Below, piece by piece: positions 16,344 to 26,804 of a stretch of 64,000 bases of DNA. A program made the translations under genes and the position numbers. Each line of letters starts with the position of its first letter. Position 1 is the stretch's first letter. Source of the stretch: Tersicoccus solisilvae (GTDB taxonomy: Bacteria > Actinomycetota > Actinomycetes > Actinomycetales > Micrococcaceae); assembly GCF_014643255.1 (NCBI RefSeq), contig NZ_BMJI01000001.1, forward strand, positions 310,001 through 374,000, in the 5' to 3' direction. The notes beneath the pieces were generated by a model. That model saw only the letters and a list, made by a program, of their open reading frames with translations, was not told the origin of the DNA and ran no database searches.

Positions 16344-17760
16344 TCCGCGCCAGCTTCGCCGCGATGCCGACGTACGACGCCGGTGTGAGCCGCTGCAGCC
16401 GGCCCTCGGCGCCGTCGGACAGGCCGAGCTCGCCGACAAACTCCCGCAGCCGCGCCTCGTCGACCCGGTGCCCGCGGGTGAGCTCCTTGAGCCGCTCGTA
16501 GGGGTTGTCCATGCCCGGCGTCCCGGCGAGGGCCTCGGCCCGCATCACCGTCTGGATCGCCTCGCCGAGCACCTCCCAGTTGTGGTCGAGGTCCTCGGCC
16601 AGGACCGCGCCGGCGACATCGAGCTGGCGCAGCCCCTTGGCCACGTTGTTCAGCGCCAGCAGGCCGTGGCCGAACGCCACGCCGACGTTGCGCTGGGAGG
16701 ACGAGTCCGTCAGGTCCCGCTGCCAGCGGGAGGTGACCAGGGTGGCCGCGAGGGTGTCCAGCAGCCCGTTCGCGATCTCGAGGTTCGCCTCGGCGTTCTC
16801 GAACCGGATCGGGTTGACCTTGTGCGGCATGGTCGAGGAGCCGGTCGCCCCCGCCACCGGGATCTGCTTGAAGTAGCCGATGGAGATGTAGCTCCACACG
16901 TCCGTGCAGAAGTTGTGCAGGATCCGGTTGAACCGGGCGACGTCGGCGTACAGCTCCGCCTGCCAGTCGTGGGACTCGATCTGCGTCGTCAGCGGGTTCC
17001 ACGTCAGGCCCAGCCCCTCGACGAAGGTGCGTGAGACCTCGAGCCAGTCGACGGCGGGCGCCGCCGCGACGTGCGCGGCGAAGGTGCCGGTGGCGCCGTT
17101 GATCTTGCCCAGGTACTCCTGCTGCCCGATCCGGGCCAGCTGCCGGTCGAGGCGGTGCGCGAACACGGCGAGCTCCTTGCCGAGCGTGGTCGGCGTCGCC
17201 GGCTGCCCGTGCGTGCGGGAGAGCATCGGCGTCTCGGCGTGGGCCTCGCCCAGCTCGCGGACCTGGTCGACGACGCGTTGCGCGGTCGGCGTCCACACGT
17301 CCCGGACGGCGTCCCGGATGCCCAGGGCGTACGCGAGGTTGTTGATGTCCTCGCTGGTGCAGGCGAAGTGCACGAGCGGGGTCAGCGCCTCGAGGCCCAG
17401 CGCCGGGAGGCGGCGACCGATGTAGTACTCGACGGCCTTGACGTCGTGCACGGTCTCCCGCTCGATCGCCGCGAGTTCCGCGATCTCGTCCGTCCCGAAG
17501 CCGGTGACGACCGCTCGCAGCCCGTCGCGCTGCGTCGGCGAAAGCGGAGACAGGCCCGGCAGCACGGTTTGATCGGTCAGGTGCAGGAACCACTCGACCT
17601 CGACGTGGATCCGGTTCCGGTTCAGTGCCGCCTCGGAGAGGTGGTCCACCAGCGGCGCGGCATCCACCCGGTAGCGGCCGTCGAGTGGGCCGAGGGCGAT
17701 GTCGGTGGCGGCCAGGGAGCGGCGGCCGGAGGGCAGGGTCGAGTCCGCGGCGGAAGGCAT
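16336..17760 (-). CDS. purB: Adenylosuccinate lyase
   Basis: This 474-residue enzyme belongs to the fumarase/aspartase superfamily. The flexible signature loop is GSSTMPHKVNPIRFENAEAN (about residues 303-322), with upstream TSEDINNLAYAL and SRTHGQPATPTTLGKEL, the latter carrying a catalytic His. It performs two purine steps: SAICAR to AICAR, and adenylosuccinate to AMP plus fumarate. It is longer than the B. subtilis type and resembles the E. coli type, including the LGPLDGRY opening. GGGAGAA upstream supports ATG 17760. It is divergent from the amidohydrolase. Confidence 0.93.
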   Translation of the reverse strand: MPSAADSTLPSGRRSLAATDIALGPLDGRYRVDAAPLVDHLSEAALNRNRIHVEVEWFLHLTDQTVLPGLSPLSPTQRDGLRAVVTGFGTDEIAELAAIERETVHDVKAVEYYIGRRLPALGLEALTPLVHFACTSEDINNLAYALGIRDAVRDVWTPTAQRVVDQVRELGEAHAETPMLSRTHGQPATPTTLGKELAVFAHRLDRQLARIGQQEYLGKINGATGTFAAHVAAAPAVDWLEVSRTFVEGLGLTWNPLTTQIESHDWQAELYADVARFNRILHNFCTDVWSYISIGYFKQIPVAGATGSSTMPHKVNPIRFENAEANLEIANGLLDTLAATLVTSRWQRDLTDSSSQRNVGVAFGHGLLALNNVAKGLRQLDVAGAVLAEDLDHNWEVLGEAIQTVMRAEALAGTPGMDNPYERLKELTRGHRVDEARLREFVGELGLSDGAEGRLQRLTPASYVGIAAKLARRA

Positions 17761-17854
17761 GGGCTCATTCTCCCATGCAGCCGGAGCGGGTCACCGGGGA
17801 TGACGACGGCCGAGGCACTCCCGCTCCGACGTGGGGCGATCTACGGTGGTACCC

Positions 17855-19021
17855 ATGTCGACCACTGCTTTCACCCACGCCCACGTCGTCCCCGTCGACG
17901 GCGAACCCTTCGACGGCACCGTCGTCGTCACCGACGGCACGATCACCGCCCTCGGTCCGGACGTCACCGTCCCGGACGGCGCCGACGTCATCGACGCGGC
18001 CGGGAAGTGGCTGCTGCCCGGCTTCGTCGACGCGCACGTACATCTGGGCACCCACGAGGAGGCCGAGGGCTGGGCCGGGGACGACACCAACGAGAGAACC
18101 GATCCGGTGACGGCCCACGTCCGGGCCCTGGACGCCATCAACCCCGCCGATCTCGGCTTCACCGACGCCCTCACCGGCGGGGTCACCACGGTCAACGTCA
18201 ACCCCGGGTCCGCCAACCCGATCGGCGGACTCGCGGTCGCCATCCACACCGCGGGCCGGACCGTCGACGCCATGGTGGTCAAGTCACCGGCCGGCCTGAA
18301 GTCCGCGCTGGGGGAGAACGCGAAGCGCGTGTACGGGGACCAGAAGAAGATGCCGAGCACCCGCCTCGGCGTCGCCGCCGTGATCCGGCAGGCCTTCGTC
18401 GAGGCCAGCAATTACCGGGCCACGCGGGACGCCGCCGGGGACGCGTTCGCCGGGCGGGACCTGAAGCTGGACGCGCTGGCGATGGTGCTGGACCGAGAGA
18501 TCCCGTGGCGCCAGCACTGCCACCGGGCGGACGACATCGCCACCGCCGTGCGGATCGCCGACGAGTTCGGCTACCGGCTCGTCATCGACCACGGCACGGA
18601 GGCCCACCTGGTGGCGGACCTGCTCGTCGAGCGGAACATCCCCGTGCTGATCGGCCCGTTGATGACCACGCGGTCGAAGGTCGAGCTTCGGAACCGATCG
18701 CTGCGCAATCCGGGGCTGCTGGCCGCCGCGGGCGTGGAGATCTCCATCATCACCGACCATCCGGTGGTGCCGATCAACTTCCTCGTCCACCAGGCGTCGC
18801 TCGCGGTCAAGGAGGGCCTGGACCGGGAAACGGCCCTGCGGTCGATCACCATCAACCCGGCGCGCGTGCTCGGCGTGGACGACCGGCTCGGGTCGCTGAC
18901 GCCCGGCAAGGACGCCGACGTGGTGCTGTGGTCGGGTGACCCGCTGGACCTGTATTCCCGCGCGGAGCAGGTGTGGATCGGCGGCACGGAGGTCTACCGG
19001 TACGAGGCGCCCGCCGCCTGA
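17855..19021 (+). CDS. Amidohydrolase, imidazolonepropionase-like
   Basis: This 388-residue protein is a metal-dependent hydrolase of the amidohydrolase superfamily. The strand-1 metal motif is [20 protein letters not shown] (about residues 56-75). Later parts include [12 protein letters not shown] and VIDHGTEAH with metal-binding His residues, and [11 protein letters not shown] with the catalytic Asp. The flanking beta-sandwich is formed by the first 55 and last 50 residues ([11 protein letters not shown]). It would open a C-N bond in a ring or amide; the substrate is unknown. ATG 17855 follows TACGGT by 7 nt, so it is probably leaderless. Confidence 0.8.
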   Translation: MSTTAFTHAHVVPVDGEPFDGTVVVTDGTITALGPDVTVPDGADVIDAAGKWLLPGFVDAHVHLGTHEEAEGWAGDDTNERTDPVTAHVRALDAINPADLGFTDALTGGVTTVNVNPGSANPIGGLAVAIHTAGRTVDAMVVKSPAGLKSALGENAKRVYGDQKKMPSTRLGVAAVIRQAFVEASNYRATRDAAGDAFAGRDLKLDALAMVLDREIPWRQHCHRADDIATAVRIADEFGYRLVIDHGTEAHLVADLLVERNIPVLIGPLMTTRSKVELRNRSLRNPGLLAAAGVEISIITDHPVVPINFLVHQASLAVKEGLDRETALRSITINPARVLGVDDRLGSLTPGKDADVVLWSGDPLDLYSRAEQVWIGGTEVYRYEAPAA

Positions 19022-19161
19022 CGCGGGTCGGGCCGACGGACGCCTCGCCCGGCAGGACGAGAGTGCCGGGACGAGCTGGGGACTCGCCCCGGCGGTGCCG
19101 ATGGCGCTGGGGACACCACCGGCGGGGCCGTCAGGTGGGGGGATACCTGCCGGCCGGTGCT

Positions 19162-19193
19162 GGCCGGAACGGGTAGGGGAAACCCGTCCGGCC
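19162..19193. terminator. Strong hairpin in the amidohydrolase-nicT gap
   Basis: GGCCGGAACGGGT (19162-19174) pairs with ACCCGTCCGGCC (19182-19193) around a 7-nt loop, with one bulged base. It lies in the 355-bp gap (19022-19376) between two convergent genes and is the most likely terminator. The rest of that gap shows no gene I can support; GACATCGGC occurs twice, near 19311 and 19350. Confidence 0.5.
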
Positions 19194-19376
19194 GGTTCGG
19201 CGACGCTGCGACGGTCCTGCGCCGCGTCTCATGACGGCGCTGGACCGGAACGGCCGAAGGAAGCCGGTATCGGGACGGTCATCGTGAACGGTGCCCTCGG
19301 TGGGGCGTCTCGACATCGGCGAACCACCATTCTGGCCGATCGACCTTGACATCGGCTGGACGACCGGCCGCACGGA

Positions 19377-20468
19377 TCAGCCGCCGACGACGTCCGGACG
19401 GCGTCGGCGAGACGCCAGGGCGGCCCACACGAGTGCCGAGAAGGCCGCCAGCGCGACCCCGAGGAGGTTCAGGTCCACGTCGGCGACGGCGCTCAGGGCC
19501 GGTAGCCCGGCCAGGGGGACGACCACGTCCCCGAGGACGCCGAGCAGGTTGGCCCCGCCGACGAGGAACGCGACGCCCACCGAGACCGCGGTGATCACCA
19601 GGTTGAGGTCGAGGGTGCGACGCGCGTCGTCGGCGGCATGTCGGTAGACGCGGCTCATCAGCAGCCCGTCCGCGCTGTCGAACGCCGACATGCCCGCGGT
19701 GAACAGCACCGGCAGCACGAGGGCGGCGTACCAGGGCAGGCCCGGGGCGAGGGCGCCGGCGAGCACGAAGAGGCCGATCGTCGCGGCGGTGTCCAGTCCC
19801 AGCCCGAACAGGAAACCGACGGGGTACATCGCGGCCGGTCGACCCACCCACCGGCCGACCGGGCGGAGCACGCGGTGCAGGACGCCGCGCCGGTCGAGCT
19901 GGGCGGCGAGGCTCGCCCGGTCGATCGCGGTGTCACCGGAGCCCTCCGTGGCGCTGCGCGTGCCGGCGGAGCGCCGCAGCCGGAGCAGGCCGCGCAGCGT
20001 CGGCACATTCAGCAGCCCCGCGGTGAGCAGGAACAGGCCGGAGACGCTGGCCCCCCAGACGCCGGCGCCCTCGCGGAGCGATGAGTGCTCGTCGGCCAGG
20101 CCGCCGGTGAGGGACGCGACGCCGAGGGAGAGCCCGACCACCGCGAGCAGCACGACGGAGGAGTGGCCCAGGGCGAACCAGAAGCCGGTCGTGGCGGCGG
20201 GCCGGCCACGGGCCAGCAGGCGGCGCGTCGCGTTGTCGATGGCGGCGATGTGGTCGGCGTCGAACGCGTGCCGCACCCCCAGCGCCCAGGCGCTGAGGGC
20301 CAGGCCCAGCAGGACGCCGGGGTCGGCGCCGGCGGCCGCCTGGGCGGGCAGCAGCCACAGGAGGAGCGCGCCGACGCCGAGCAGGTGGAGGCCGACGACG
20401 GTCGCGGCCATGCCATGCACGGCGCCCGATCCGGCGGCCGCGACGGTGGGGGGTGTCACGGAAGTCAC
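19377..20468 (-). CDS. NiCoT-family nickel/cobalt transporter
   Basis: This 363-residue membrane protein has the NiCoT signature RHAFDADHIAAIDNATRRL in helix II (about residues 58-76), then FWFALGHSSVV and FLFGLGLDTAATIGL, a variant of the LGFDTATE motif. About eight membrane helices are visible, with a charged loop in the middle. NiCoT permeases take up Ni2+ or Co2+. GTG 20468 is chosen, with GAGAGGG about 5 nt upstream. It lies 110 bp downstream of the CstB-like gene on the same strand, with a GC-rich hairpin between, so it may be the last gene of the persulfide operon. The metal cannot be told. Confidence 0.82.
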   Translation of the reverse strand: MTSVTPPTVAAAGSGAVHGMAATVVGLHLLGVGALLLWLLPAQAAAGADPGVLLGLALSAWALGVRHAFDADHIAAIDNATRRLLARGRPAATTGFWFALGHSSVVLLAVVGLSLGVASLTGGLADEHSSLREGAGVWGASVSGLFLLTAGLLNVPTLRGLLRLRRSAGTRSATEGSGDTAIDRASLAAQLDRRGVLHRVLRPVGRWVGRPAAMYPVGFLFGLGLDTAATIGLFVLAGALAPGLPWYAALVLPVLFTAGMSAFDSADGLLMSRVYRHAADDARRTLDLNLVITAVSVGVAFLVGGANLLGVLGDVVVPLAGLPALSAVADVDLNLLGVALAAFSALVWAALASRRRRPDVVGG

Positions 20469-20578
20469 GGTAGCCCTCTCGAAAGACGATGAAGAGTGAG
20501 ACGGACAGGGGAACGAGGAAGCCCGGCCGGTCCAGGGGCCGGCCCGCAGGCCGGCGGGCCCGCCGACGCGCTCGGGCG

Positions 20579-21931
20579 TCAGGTCGCCATCGGCAGACCG
20601 GCGTCCGCCGCGTCGGCGAAGGCGGCGTCGACGTGCACCGGGGTGCGGCCGGCGCGCTCGAGGAGCGAGGCGGCCACCCCGGCGCGGTACCCGGAGCCGC
20701 AGTGGACCCACACGCGGCCGGCCGGCACCTCGTCCATCCGCGCCACCAGCTCGTGCAGCGGGACGTTGACCGCGCCATCGAGGTGCGACGCGGCGAACTC
20801 CTCGGTGCGGCGGACGTCCAGGATCGGCTCGTCGGTCGGGCGGTTCTTCAGCAGGCCGGCCCAGTCGACGCGGTCGTAGGACGAGACCGCGGCGCCGGGT
20901 GCCAGCTGTCGGGGATCCTCGCCGACGGCGGCATCGGGCGAGTCGATGCCGATCCGCGAGAGGTCGCGGATCGCGTTCTCGACGTCGTCCTCGGAGCCGA
21001 CGAGGGTCAGCTGCTGCTCGTACGGGAAGATCCACCCGAGGAACGTCGTGAAGCTGCCGCCGTCGCCGTACTCGAAGCTGATCGTGCCGGCCAGGTGATC
21101 CGCGGCGTACGCCACACGCCGGCGCAGGTCGACGACCCACTCGCCGCGGTCCAGCCGCGCGGTCAGCTCCTCGGCGGTGAGCGACGCGGGCACGCTCAGG
21201 TCCGCCTCCACCGGGCCGCCGCTGTTGGCCGGGCCCATGTGCACGTAGTAGCTCGGGTACGCCGTGAGGTTGGCGATCAGCTCGCGGACGAAGTGCTCCT
21301 CGTCCGGATCGGTGTAGACGTGGTTGGCGGCGAACTGCTCGCCGAGGGTGGACTCGGACGCCCCGGTCGCGGGACCGGAGGAGCAGAACGAGCCGAAGCC
21401 GTGCGTCGGGTAGAGGGCGGCCTCGGCGGCGGCCTCCTGTGCCAGGCGGCGGGCCGCCGCGTACTGGTCGTGCGTCAGGCCCTCGGTGTGCTCGTGGCCG
21501 AGCAGGTCGGTGCGGCCGACCGAGCCGTAGAGCACGCCGCCGCCGGAGAACACCGCCTGGTCCTCGCCGTGGGAGACGACGAAGGAGAGGTGGTGGTGGG
21601 TGTGGCCCGGGGTGGCGACGGCCTTCACGGTCAGGTCGCCGACCTGGACGGTCTCGCCGTCGCTGATCGGGGTGCGCTCGAAGGAGACCGTGTCCGCGGC
21701 GTTGACCAGGTAGGCCGCGCCGTGCTTCTGCGCGTAGACCAGGCCTCCGGTCACGTAGTCGTTGTGGATGTGGGTCTCGGCCACGTGGGTGACGGTGACG
21801 CCGGCGGCCCGGGCGGCCTGCTCGACGCGGTCGATGTCGCGCTGGGCGTCGATGACGAGCGCCGACGTGCCGTCATGCACGAGGTAGCTGCGGTCCCCGA
21901 GCTGGGGGGTATCGATGGTGATGACGTCCAT
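20579..21931 (-). CDS. cstB: CstB-like persulfide dioxygenase-sulfurtransferase
   Basis: This 450-residue protein has the three-domain CstB layout: a metallo-beta-lactamase dioxygenase (residues 1-240), a pseudo-rhodanese without Cys (about 250-345; the loop reads LTLVGSEDD) and an active rhodanese (about 355-450) with Cys411 in VHCGSGYRA. The metal site is ETHIHNDYVTGG (His54, His56, Asp58) and ATPGHTHHHLSF. Staphylococcal CstB oxidises low-molecular-weight persulfides to thiosulfate using Fe(II) and O2. The length (about 444 there) and domain order agree. It lies in an operon with rhodaneses, thioredoxin and TauE, divergent from CstR. Confidence 0.85.
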   Translation of the reverse strand: MDVITIDTPQLGDRSYLVHDGTSALVIDAQRDIDRVEQAARAAGVTVTHVAETHIHNDYVTGGLVYAQKHGAAYLVNAADTVSFERTPISDGETVQVGDLTVKAVATPGHTHHHLSFVVSHGEDQAVFSGGGVLYGSVGRTDLLGHEHTEGLTHDQYAAARRLAQEAAAEAALYPTHGFGSFCSSGPATGASESTLGEQFAANHVYTDPDEEHFVRELIANLTAYPSYYVHMGPANSGGPVEADLSVPASLTAEELTARLDRGEWVVDLRRRVAYAADHLAGTISFEYGDGGSFTTFLGWIFPYEQQLTLVGSEDDVENAIRDLSRIGIDSPDAAVGEDPRQLAPGAAVSSYDRVDWAGLLKNRPTDEPILDVRRTEEFAASHLDGAVNVPLHELVARMDEVPAGRVWVHCGSGYRAGVAASLLERAGRTPVHVDAAFADAADAGLPMAT

Positions 21932-21995
21932 GGTGGTCCTCCTGGGTGGTTCTCGGGCGGTGATCGATGGAGCGAGTGGGGTGGAGCGGCGCCGG

Positions 21996-22397
21996 TCAGG
22001 ACGCCTGCGCGGCGTTCCGGTGGGCCGTCTGCTGCTCCTGCTGGTGAGCCGCGATGCGGGCGCGGACGTCGTCCATGTCGAGGTCCTTGACCGCGGCGAT
22101 GACCTTCTCGAGGCCCGAGGCGGGCAGGGCGCCCGGCTGGGAGAAGACGAGGATGCCCTCGCGGAAGGCCATCAGGGTGGGGATCGAGGTGATGCCGGCG
22201 GCGGCGGAGAGGCGCTGCTCTGCCTCGGTGTCGACCTTGGTGAAGACGACGTCGGTGTGCTTCTCGGACGCGGCGCTGTAGGTGGGGGCGAACTGGCGGC
22301 AGGGTCCGCACCAGGACGCCCAGAAGTCGACGAGGACGACGTCGTTGGTCTCGATGGTGTCCGCGAACTGCTGTTCGGTGATGTCGATGACGGCCAT
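21996..22397 (-). CDS. trxA: Thioredoxin
   Basis: This 133-residue protein has a thioredoxin fold with the active site [14 protein letters not shown] (Cys31/Cys34) and the cis-Pro loop [10 protein letters not shown]. The 25-residue C-terminal tail is rich in Gln and Ala and is longer than in typical thioredoxin. It would reduce disulfides and persulfides in the cytosol. In this operon it probably regenerates persulfidated proteins or the rhodaneses. AAGGAGTACCCC precedes the ATG. Confidence 0.88.
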   Translation of the reverse strand: MAVIDITEQQFADTIETNDVVLVDFWASWCGPCRQFAPTYSAASEKHTDVVFTKVDTEAEQRLSAAAGITSIPTLMAFREGILVFSQPGALPASGLEKVIAAVKDLDMDDVRARIAAHQQEQQTAHRNAAQAS

Positions 22398-22442
22398 GGG
22401 GTACTCCTTCGGGAAAGGGGGATTCGCGTGGGGGAACGGGGA

Positions 22443-23306
22443 TCAGGCGGTGACGGTGCGCCGCAGCGGGCACCGGGGGACGGCGAACCAGCAGACGATG
22501 GCGCCGGCGGCCAGGGCCACGGCGACGCCCGCGAGGACGAGGCCCGTCGCGCCCGGCAGGTTCTGCGCCAGCACGATGACGCCCATGGCGAGGACGAAGA
22601 CGCCGAACCAGCGGCGCAAGGCGATCGCGGGGACGCGGCCGACCAGCCGGGCGCCGATCAGGCTGCCGGCGATCGCCACGAGCGTCACCGCGCCGATCAG
22701 CGGCCAGTTCAGGGCCGTGCTGGTGGTCAGGTGGCCGGCCAGCCCGGCGGCGGAGTTGACGGTGATGACGAGCAGGGACGTGCCGACGGCCTGCGGCATC
22801 GACAGACCCGCGAGCAGCGTCAGGGCGGGCACGATCATGAAGCCGCCGCCCGCGCCCACCAGCCCGGTGAGCAGCCCGACGCCGACGCCGACCGCGAGCA
22901 CGCGGGGCACTCGTCGTCCGGTGGGTCCCGCCGTCGTGACCGGCCCGCCGCGACGCCCGCGGATCATGGCGATCGACGTCACGAGCATCATCAGCGCGAA
23001 GAGGATCATCAGCACCGTGCCCGGGACGAGCCGGCCCAGCAGACCACCACCGAACGCTCCGAGCACCCCGGCGGCGCCGAAGAGCAGCCCGGTGCGCCAG
23101 GCGACCCGGCCGGCTCGGGCGTGCGCGATCACGCTGACCGCCGACGTCGTGCCGACCACCACGAGCGAGGCCGTGATGGCCTGCGCCGGGGAGAATCCCG
23201 CGACCCACGTGAGGACCGGGATCGTGAGGATCGAGCCGCCCCCGCCGAGCAGACCGAGCAGCAGCCCGATCAGTACGGCGAAGGCGAGGGTGAGGGGCAC
23301 GGTCAT
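22443..23306 (-). CDS. TauE/SafE-family anion exporter
   Basis: This 287-residue membrane protein has the twin glycine-rich repeats of TauE/Saf[20 protein letters not shown] near residues 15-33 and [19 protein letters not shown] near 146-164. About eight helices are present. Members move sulfite, sulfoacetate or related sulfur anions. Between rhodaneses and thioredoxin in a CstR-controlled operon, it probably exports thiosulfate or sulfite made during persulfide clearance. Confidence 0.82.
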   Translation of the reverse strand: MTVPLTLAFAVLIGLLLGLLGGGGSILTIPVLTWVAGFSPAQAITASLVVVGTTSAVSVIAHARAGRVAWRTGLLFGAAGVLGAFGGGLLGRLVPGTVLMILFALMMLVTSIAMIRGRRGGPVTTAGPTGRRVPRVLAVGVGVGLLTGLVGAGGGFMIVPALTLLAGLSMPQAVGTSLLVITVNSAAGLAGHLTTSTALNWPLIGAVTLVAIAGSLIGARLVGRVPAIALRRWFGVFVLAMGVIVLAQNLPGATGLVLAGVAVALAAGAIVCWFAVPRCPLRRTVTA

Positions 23307-23336
23307 CGGTGGCGTCCTTCGCGGTCGGGGCCCGGG

Positions 23337-23633
23337 TCAGCCGACGGGCAGGCCGGCACGCTGCCAGGCGACCATGCCGCCGGCCATCGTGTCGGCGCGG
23401 TAGCCGGCCCGGCTCAGGGCCTCGGCGACGTGGGCGCTGCGGTTGCCGCTGCGGCAGACCACGATCACGGGCCGGTTCCGGTCCAGTTCGGCCAGGCGGT
23501 CGCCGACGGCGCCCATCGGGATGTGCAGGGCGCCGGGGATCATGCCGGCGCTCACCTCGACGTCCTCGCGGACGTCGAGGACCTGCTCGTTGCTGCGGCG
23601 CCGGTCGGCGTCGGCGACGGTGATCTCGGACAT
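23337..23633 (-). CDS. Single-domain rhodanese sulfurtransferase
   Basis: This 98-residue protein is a full single rhodanese domain. It has an early VLDVRED substrate motif, then [10 protein letters not shown], and the active-site loop [13 protein letters not shown] with Cys60. It carries sulfane sulfur between donors and acceptors. ATG 23633 separates it from the upstream two-domain rhodanese gene by 38 bp. No membrane segment is seen. Confidence 0.85.
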   Translation of the reverse strand: MSEITVADADRRRSNEQVLDVREDVEVSAGMIPGALHIPMGAVGDRLAELDRNRPVIVVCRSGNRSAHVAEALSRAGYRADTMAGGMVAWQRAGLPVG

Positions 23634-23671
23634 GGTGTCGTCTCCTCGGGGGCGGTGGTCGGGGGGAGCGG

Positions 23672-24659
<988 letters not shown>

Positions 24660-24748
24660 GGCGATCGCGGAGGGGAGACGCGCAGGACGACGGACGGAAC
24701 CCGGTCAGCGGAGCGCGGCGATCGCCTTCGCGGCGGTTTGGCCGCGGT

Positions 24749-24922
24749 CCGGCCGCGATCGCGCTGAACAGCCGCAGCCGCACCGGGTCGGCCAGCGCCT
24801 TGAACGACCGGGCCACGGCCTCTGCCTGGGCGCCGTCGAGAGGAATCGAGCGCGGTGTGCTCGGCGGTCCGGACCTGTCCCGCAGGGGGGTCGCGCCAGC
24901 CCTACCCCATGTTGAATAGCAT
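24749..24922 (-). pseudogene. Decayed ArsR-family regulator fragment
   Basis: The reverse strand encodes an ArsR-like segment, with IPLDGAQAEAVARSFKALAD then PVRLRLFSAIAAG, which is the conserved first helices of the family. It then loses homology (RPNRREG...) without the helix-turn-helix. There is no in-frame start; an ATG at 24922 (MLFNMG) is out of frame by one step. The gene therefore looks frameshifted and truncated. It sits between cstR and arsC, as expected for an old ars operon. The rest of 24660-25065 shows no gene. Confidence 0.6.
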
Positions 24923-24931
24923 CGAATCAAC
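24911..24931. promoter_or_regulatory. Candidate ArsR operator remnant
   Basis: GTTGA-N11-TCAAC arms surround ATAGCATCGAA at the head of the decayed arsR. Short TTGA/TCAA arms are typical of ArsR sites. It may still influence arsC if an intact ArsR exists elsewhere. Confidence 0.35.
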
Positions 24932-25065
24932 GGGCAACCTGCGCACCTGTCGAGGGAGATCGAATCTGGCCCGCCGGAACGCCGCCGACAAGGACGGCGT
25001 TCTCGCCGAGGCCGCGCGGGTCCGCGCGTGAGCACCCGTCGGCTCCAACCCGCCCAGGAGACGTC

Positions 25066-25476
25066 ATGAGCACCCCGTCCGTCCTGTTCGTCTGCGTCAA
25101 GAACGCCGGGAAGTCCCAGATGGCTGCCGCCCTCGCGCGTCAGCACGCCGGAGACCGCCTTCGGGTGCACTCCGCCGGAACCAGGCCCGGCACCGCTCTG
25201 AACGCCCAGTCGCGGGCCAGCGTCGAAGAGGTGGGCGCGACCATGGACGGGGAGCAGCCCAAGGCGATCGACCGCGGGCTGCTCGACACCGTCGACCGCG
25301 TGGTCGTCATCGGCACCGAGGCGGTCATCGACCATCCCGGGCGTGCGCCCATCGACGTCTGGGAGACGGACGAGCCGAGCCTGAGAGGCATCGAGGGCGA
25401 GGAGCGCATGCGACTCATCCGCGATGACATCGACCGGCGGGTTCGAGCCCTGATCCGTGACTTGACCGCCGGTTGA
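25066..25476 (+). CDS. arsC: Arsenate-mycothiol transferase (low-MW phosphatase fold)
   Basis: This 136-residue protein resembles Corynebacterium glutamicum ArsC1/2 closely as I recall them. It has an N-terminal loop [19 protein letters not shown] with Cys10, then [13 protein letters not shown] and [19 protein letters not shown]. Those enzymes attach arsenate to mycothiol; mycoredoxin then releases arsenite. CAGGAGA upstream supports ATG 25066. No arsenite exporter is adjacent and the neighbouring arsR is decayed, so arsenic handling here may depend on genes elsewhere. A strong terminator follows. Confidence 0.83.
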   Translation: MSTPSVLFVCVKNAGKSQMAAALARQHAGDRLRVHSAGTRPGTALNAQSRASVEEVGATMDGEQPKAIDRGLLDTVDRVVVIGTEAVIDHPGRAPIDVWETDEPSLRGIEGEERMRLIRDDIDRRVRALIRDLTAG

Positions 25477-25506
25477 GCGAGCTCGGCAGGAAGCGGTCCG
25501 GCGCCA

Positions 25507-25538
25507 CGAAGGCCCCCGGCAGGTGCCGGGGGCCTTCG
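25507..25538. terminator. Strong bidirectional terminator
   Basis: CGAAGGCCCCCGGC (25507-25520) and its exact complement (25525-25538) enclose a 4-nt AGGT loop, followed by TCGTCGT. It is a 14-bp perfect stem between the convergent arsC and alcohol dehydrogenase genes, the clearest intrinsic terminator in the window. Confidence 0.88.
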
Positions 25539-25555
25539 TCGTGCGCGGGAGAGGA

Positions 25556-26575
25556 TCAGACGGTGAGCAGCACCTTCGTGGCGCGCCGCTCGTCCATGGC
25601 GCGGTAGCCCTCGGCCGCCTGATCCAGGGGCAGCGTCAGGTCGAACACGGCGCCCGGGTCGATCGTCCGGTCCCAGATGAGCTGGATCAGCTCGGGCAGG
25701 TACTGGCGGACAGGAGCGGGGCCGCCGTGCAGGTGCACCATCGAGCCGAACAGTTCCTGTCCGGGCAGCTCGACGTCGTGCGAGACGCCGACGAAACCGA
25801 CGTGGCCGCCATGCCGCGTCGAACGGATCGCCTGCATCATCGACTCCTGGGTGCCGACCGCCTCGATCACCGAGTGGGCGCCGAGCCCGTCGGTCAGCTC
25901 CTTGATCTTCGCCACACCCTCGTCACCGCGCTCCTCGACGATGTCGGTGGCGCCGAACCGCCGGGCCAGCTCCTGCCGGTCCGCGTGGCGGCTCATCGCG
26001 ATGATCCGCTCCGCGCCCAGCTGCTTCGCGGCGAGCACGCCGAGCAGCCCGACGGCGCCGTCGCCCACCACGGCGACGGTCTTGCCCGGGCCGGCCTCCG
26101 CGGCGACGGCCGCGAACCAACCGGTCCCGAGCACGTCGGACGCGGCGAGCAGGGACGGGATCAGGTCCTCGTCGGGCCGGCCGGGGGTGGCGACCAGCGT
26201 GCCGTCGGCGTGGGGGATGCGGGCGTACTCGGCCTGGGTGCCGACGCTGCCCATCGGGACGACGTGCACGCAGCGGGACTGGTACCCGGCCCGGCAGATC
26301 TCGCAGGTGTTGTCCGAGGCCATGAACGAGCCGACGACGAAGTCGCCGGGCTTGACGGTGGTCACGTCGGCGCCGATCTCGGTGACGACGCCGACGTACT
26401 CGTGGCCCATCGGGGCCCCGTCGACGTCGTCCGCGCCGCGGTAGGGCCACAGGTCGGAGCCGCAGATGCAGCTGGCGGCCAGCTTGATGATCGCGTCGGT
26501 GGGCTCGACGATGACCGGGTTCTCGCGCTCCTCGACCCGGACGTCGCCGGGGGCGTGCATGATGACTCCGCGCAT
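25556..26575 (-). CDS. Zinc-dependent alcohol dehydrogenase family protein
   Basis: This 339-residue medium-chain dehydrogenase has the catalytic zinc site CICGSDLWPYRG and GHEYVGVV, a reduced structural-zinc region (SDNTCEICRAGYQSRC) and the dinucleotide motif VAVVGDGAVGLLGVL. It oxidises or reduces an alcohol/aldehyde with NAD(P); the substrate is unknown. The start at 26575 (MRGVIMHAPGDV) has AGGAGCACACTC before it; the in-frame ATG at 26617 lies inside the operator-like dyad. It is likely monocistronic. Confidence 0.82.
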   Translation of the reverse strand: MRGVIMHAPGDVRVEERENPVIVEPTDAIIKLAASCICGSDLWPYRGADDVDGAPMGHEYVGVVTEIGADVTTVKPGDFVVGSFMASDNTCEICRAGYQSRCVHVVPMGSVGTQAEYARIPHADGTLVATPGRPDEDLIPSLLAASDVLGTGWFAAVAAEAGPGKTVAVVGDGAVGLLGVLAAKQLGAERIIAMSRHADRQELARRFGATDIVEERGDEGVAKIKELTDGLGAHSVIEAVGTQESMMQAIRSTRHGGHVGFVGVSHDVELPGQELFGSMVHLHGGPAPVRQYLPELIQLIWDRTIDPGAVFDLTLPLDQAAEGYRAMDERRATKVLLTV

Positions 26576-26594
26576 GAGTGTGCTCCTGAGTGTC

Positions 26595-26615
26595 GGAATG
26601 GTTCGGTTCCATTCC
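26595..26615. promoter_or_regulatory. Perfect 7-bp dyad upstream of alcohol dehydrogenase
   Basis: GGAATGG (26595-26601) and CCATTCC (26609-26615) are exact complements with 7 nt between, 20 bp before the dehydrogenase start. The position suits an operator for a MerR- or TetR-like regulator that is not encoded next door. Confidence 0.4.
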
Positions 26616-26804
26616 ATCGTGCCTCACGGTGGCGGCCCTGGTGCGCCGCCCCGGGGAACGGCTCCGTCCGTCGGAGCTTCTCCCTCCCCAACGGGGAAGC
26701 GTTCTCCCGTTGTCCCCACGCCGGCGCGAACCACCCCGCCCGGCCCGCGCCCCGGCCTAGGGTCGGCTCAACGGCTGCACCGTGAGGCCGGGAAGGAGGT
26801 GCCG

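Noticed and set aside
19022-19376. Cobalamin riboswitch near the NiCoT gene
   Set aside because: The structured part lies downstream of both convergent genes, and no B12-box or core pattern was found before the NiCoT start at 20468.
19279-19376. Possible coding fragment on the minus strand beyond the NiCoT stop
   Set aside because: It reads open only as part of a shadow frame through the transporter gene, without a start or known motif.
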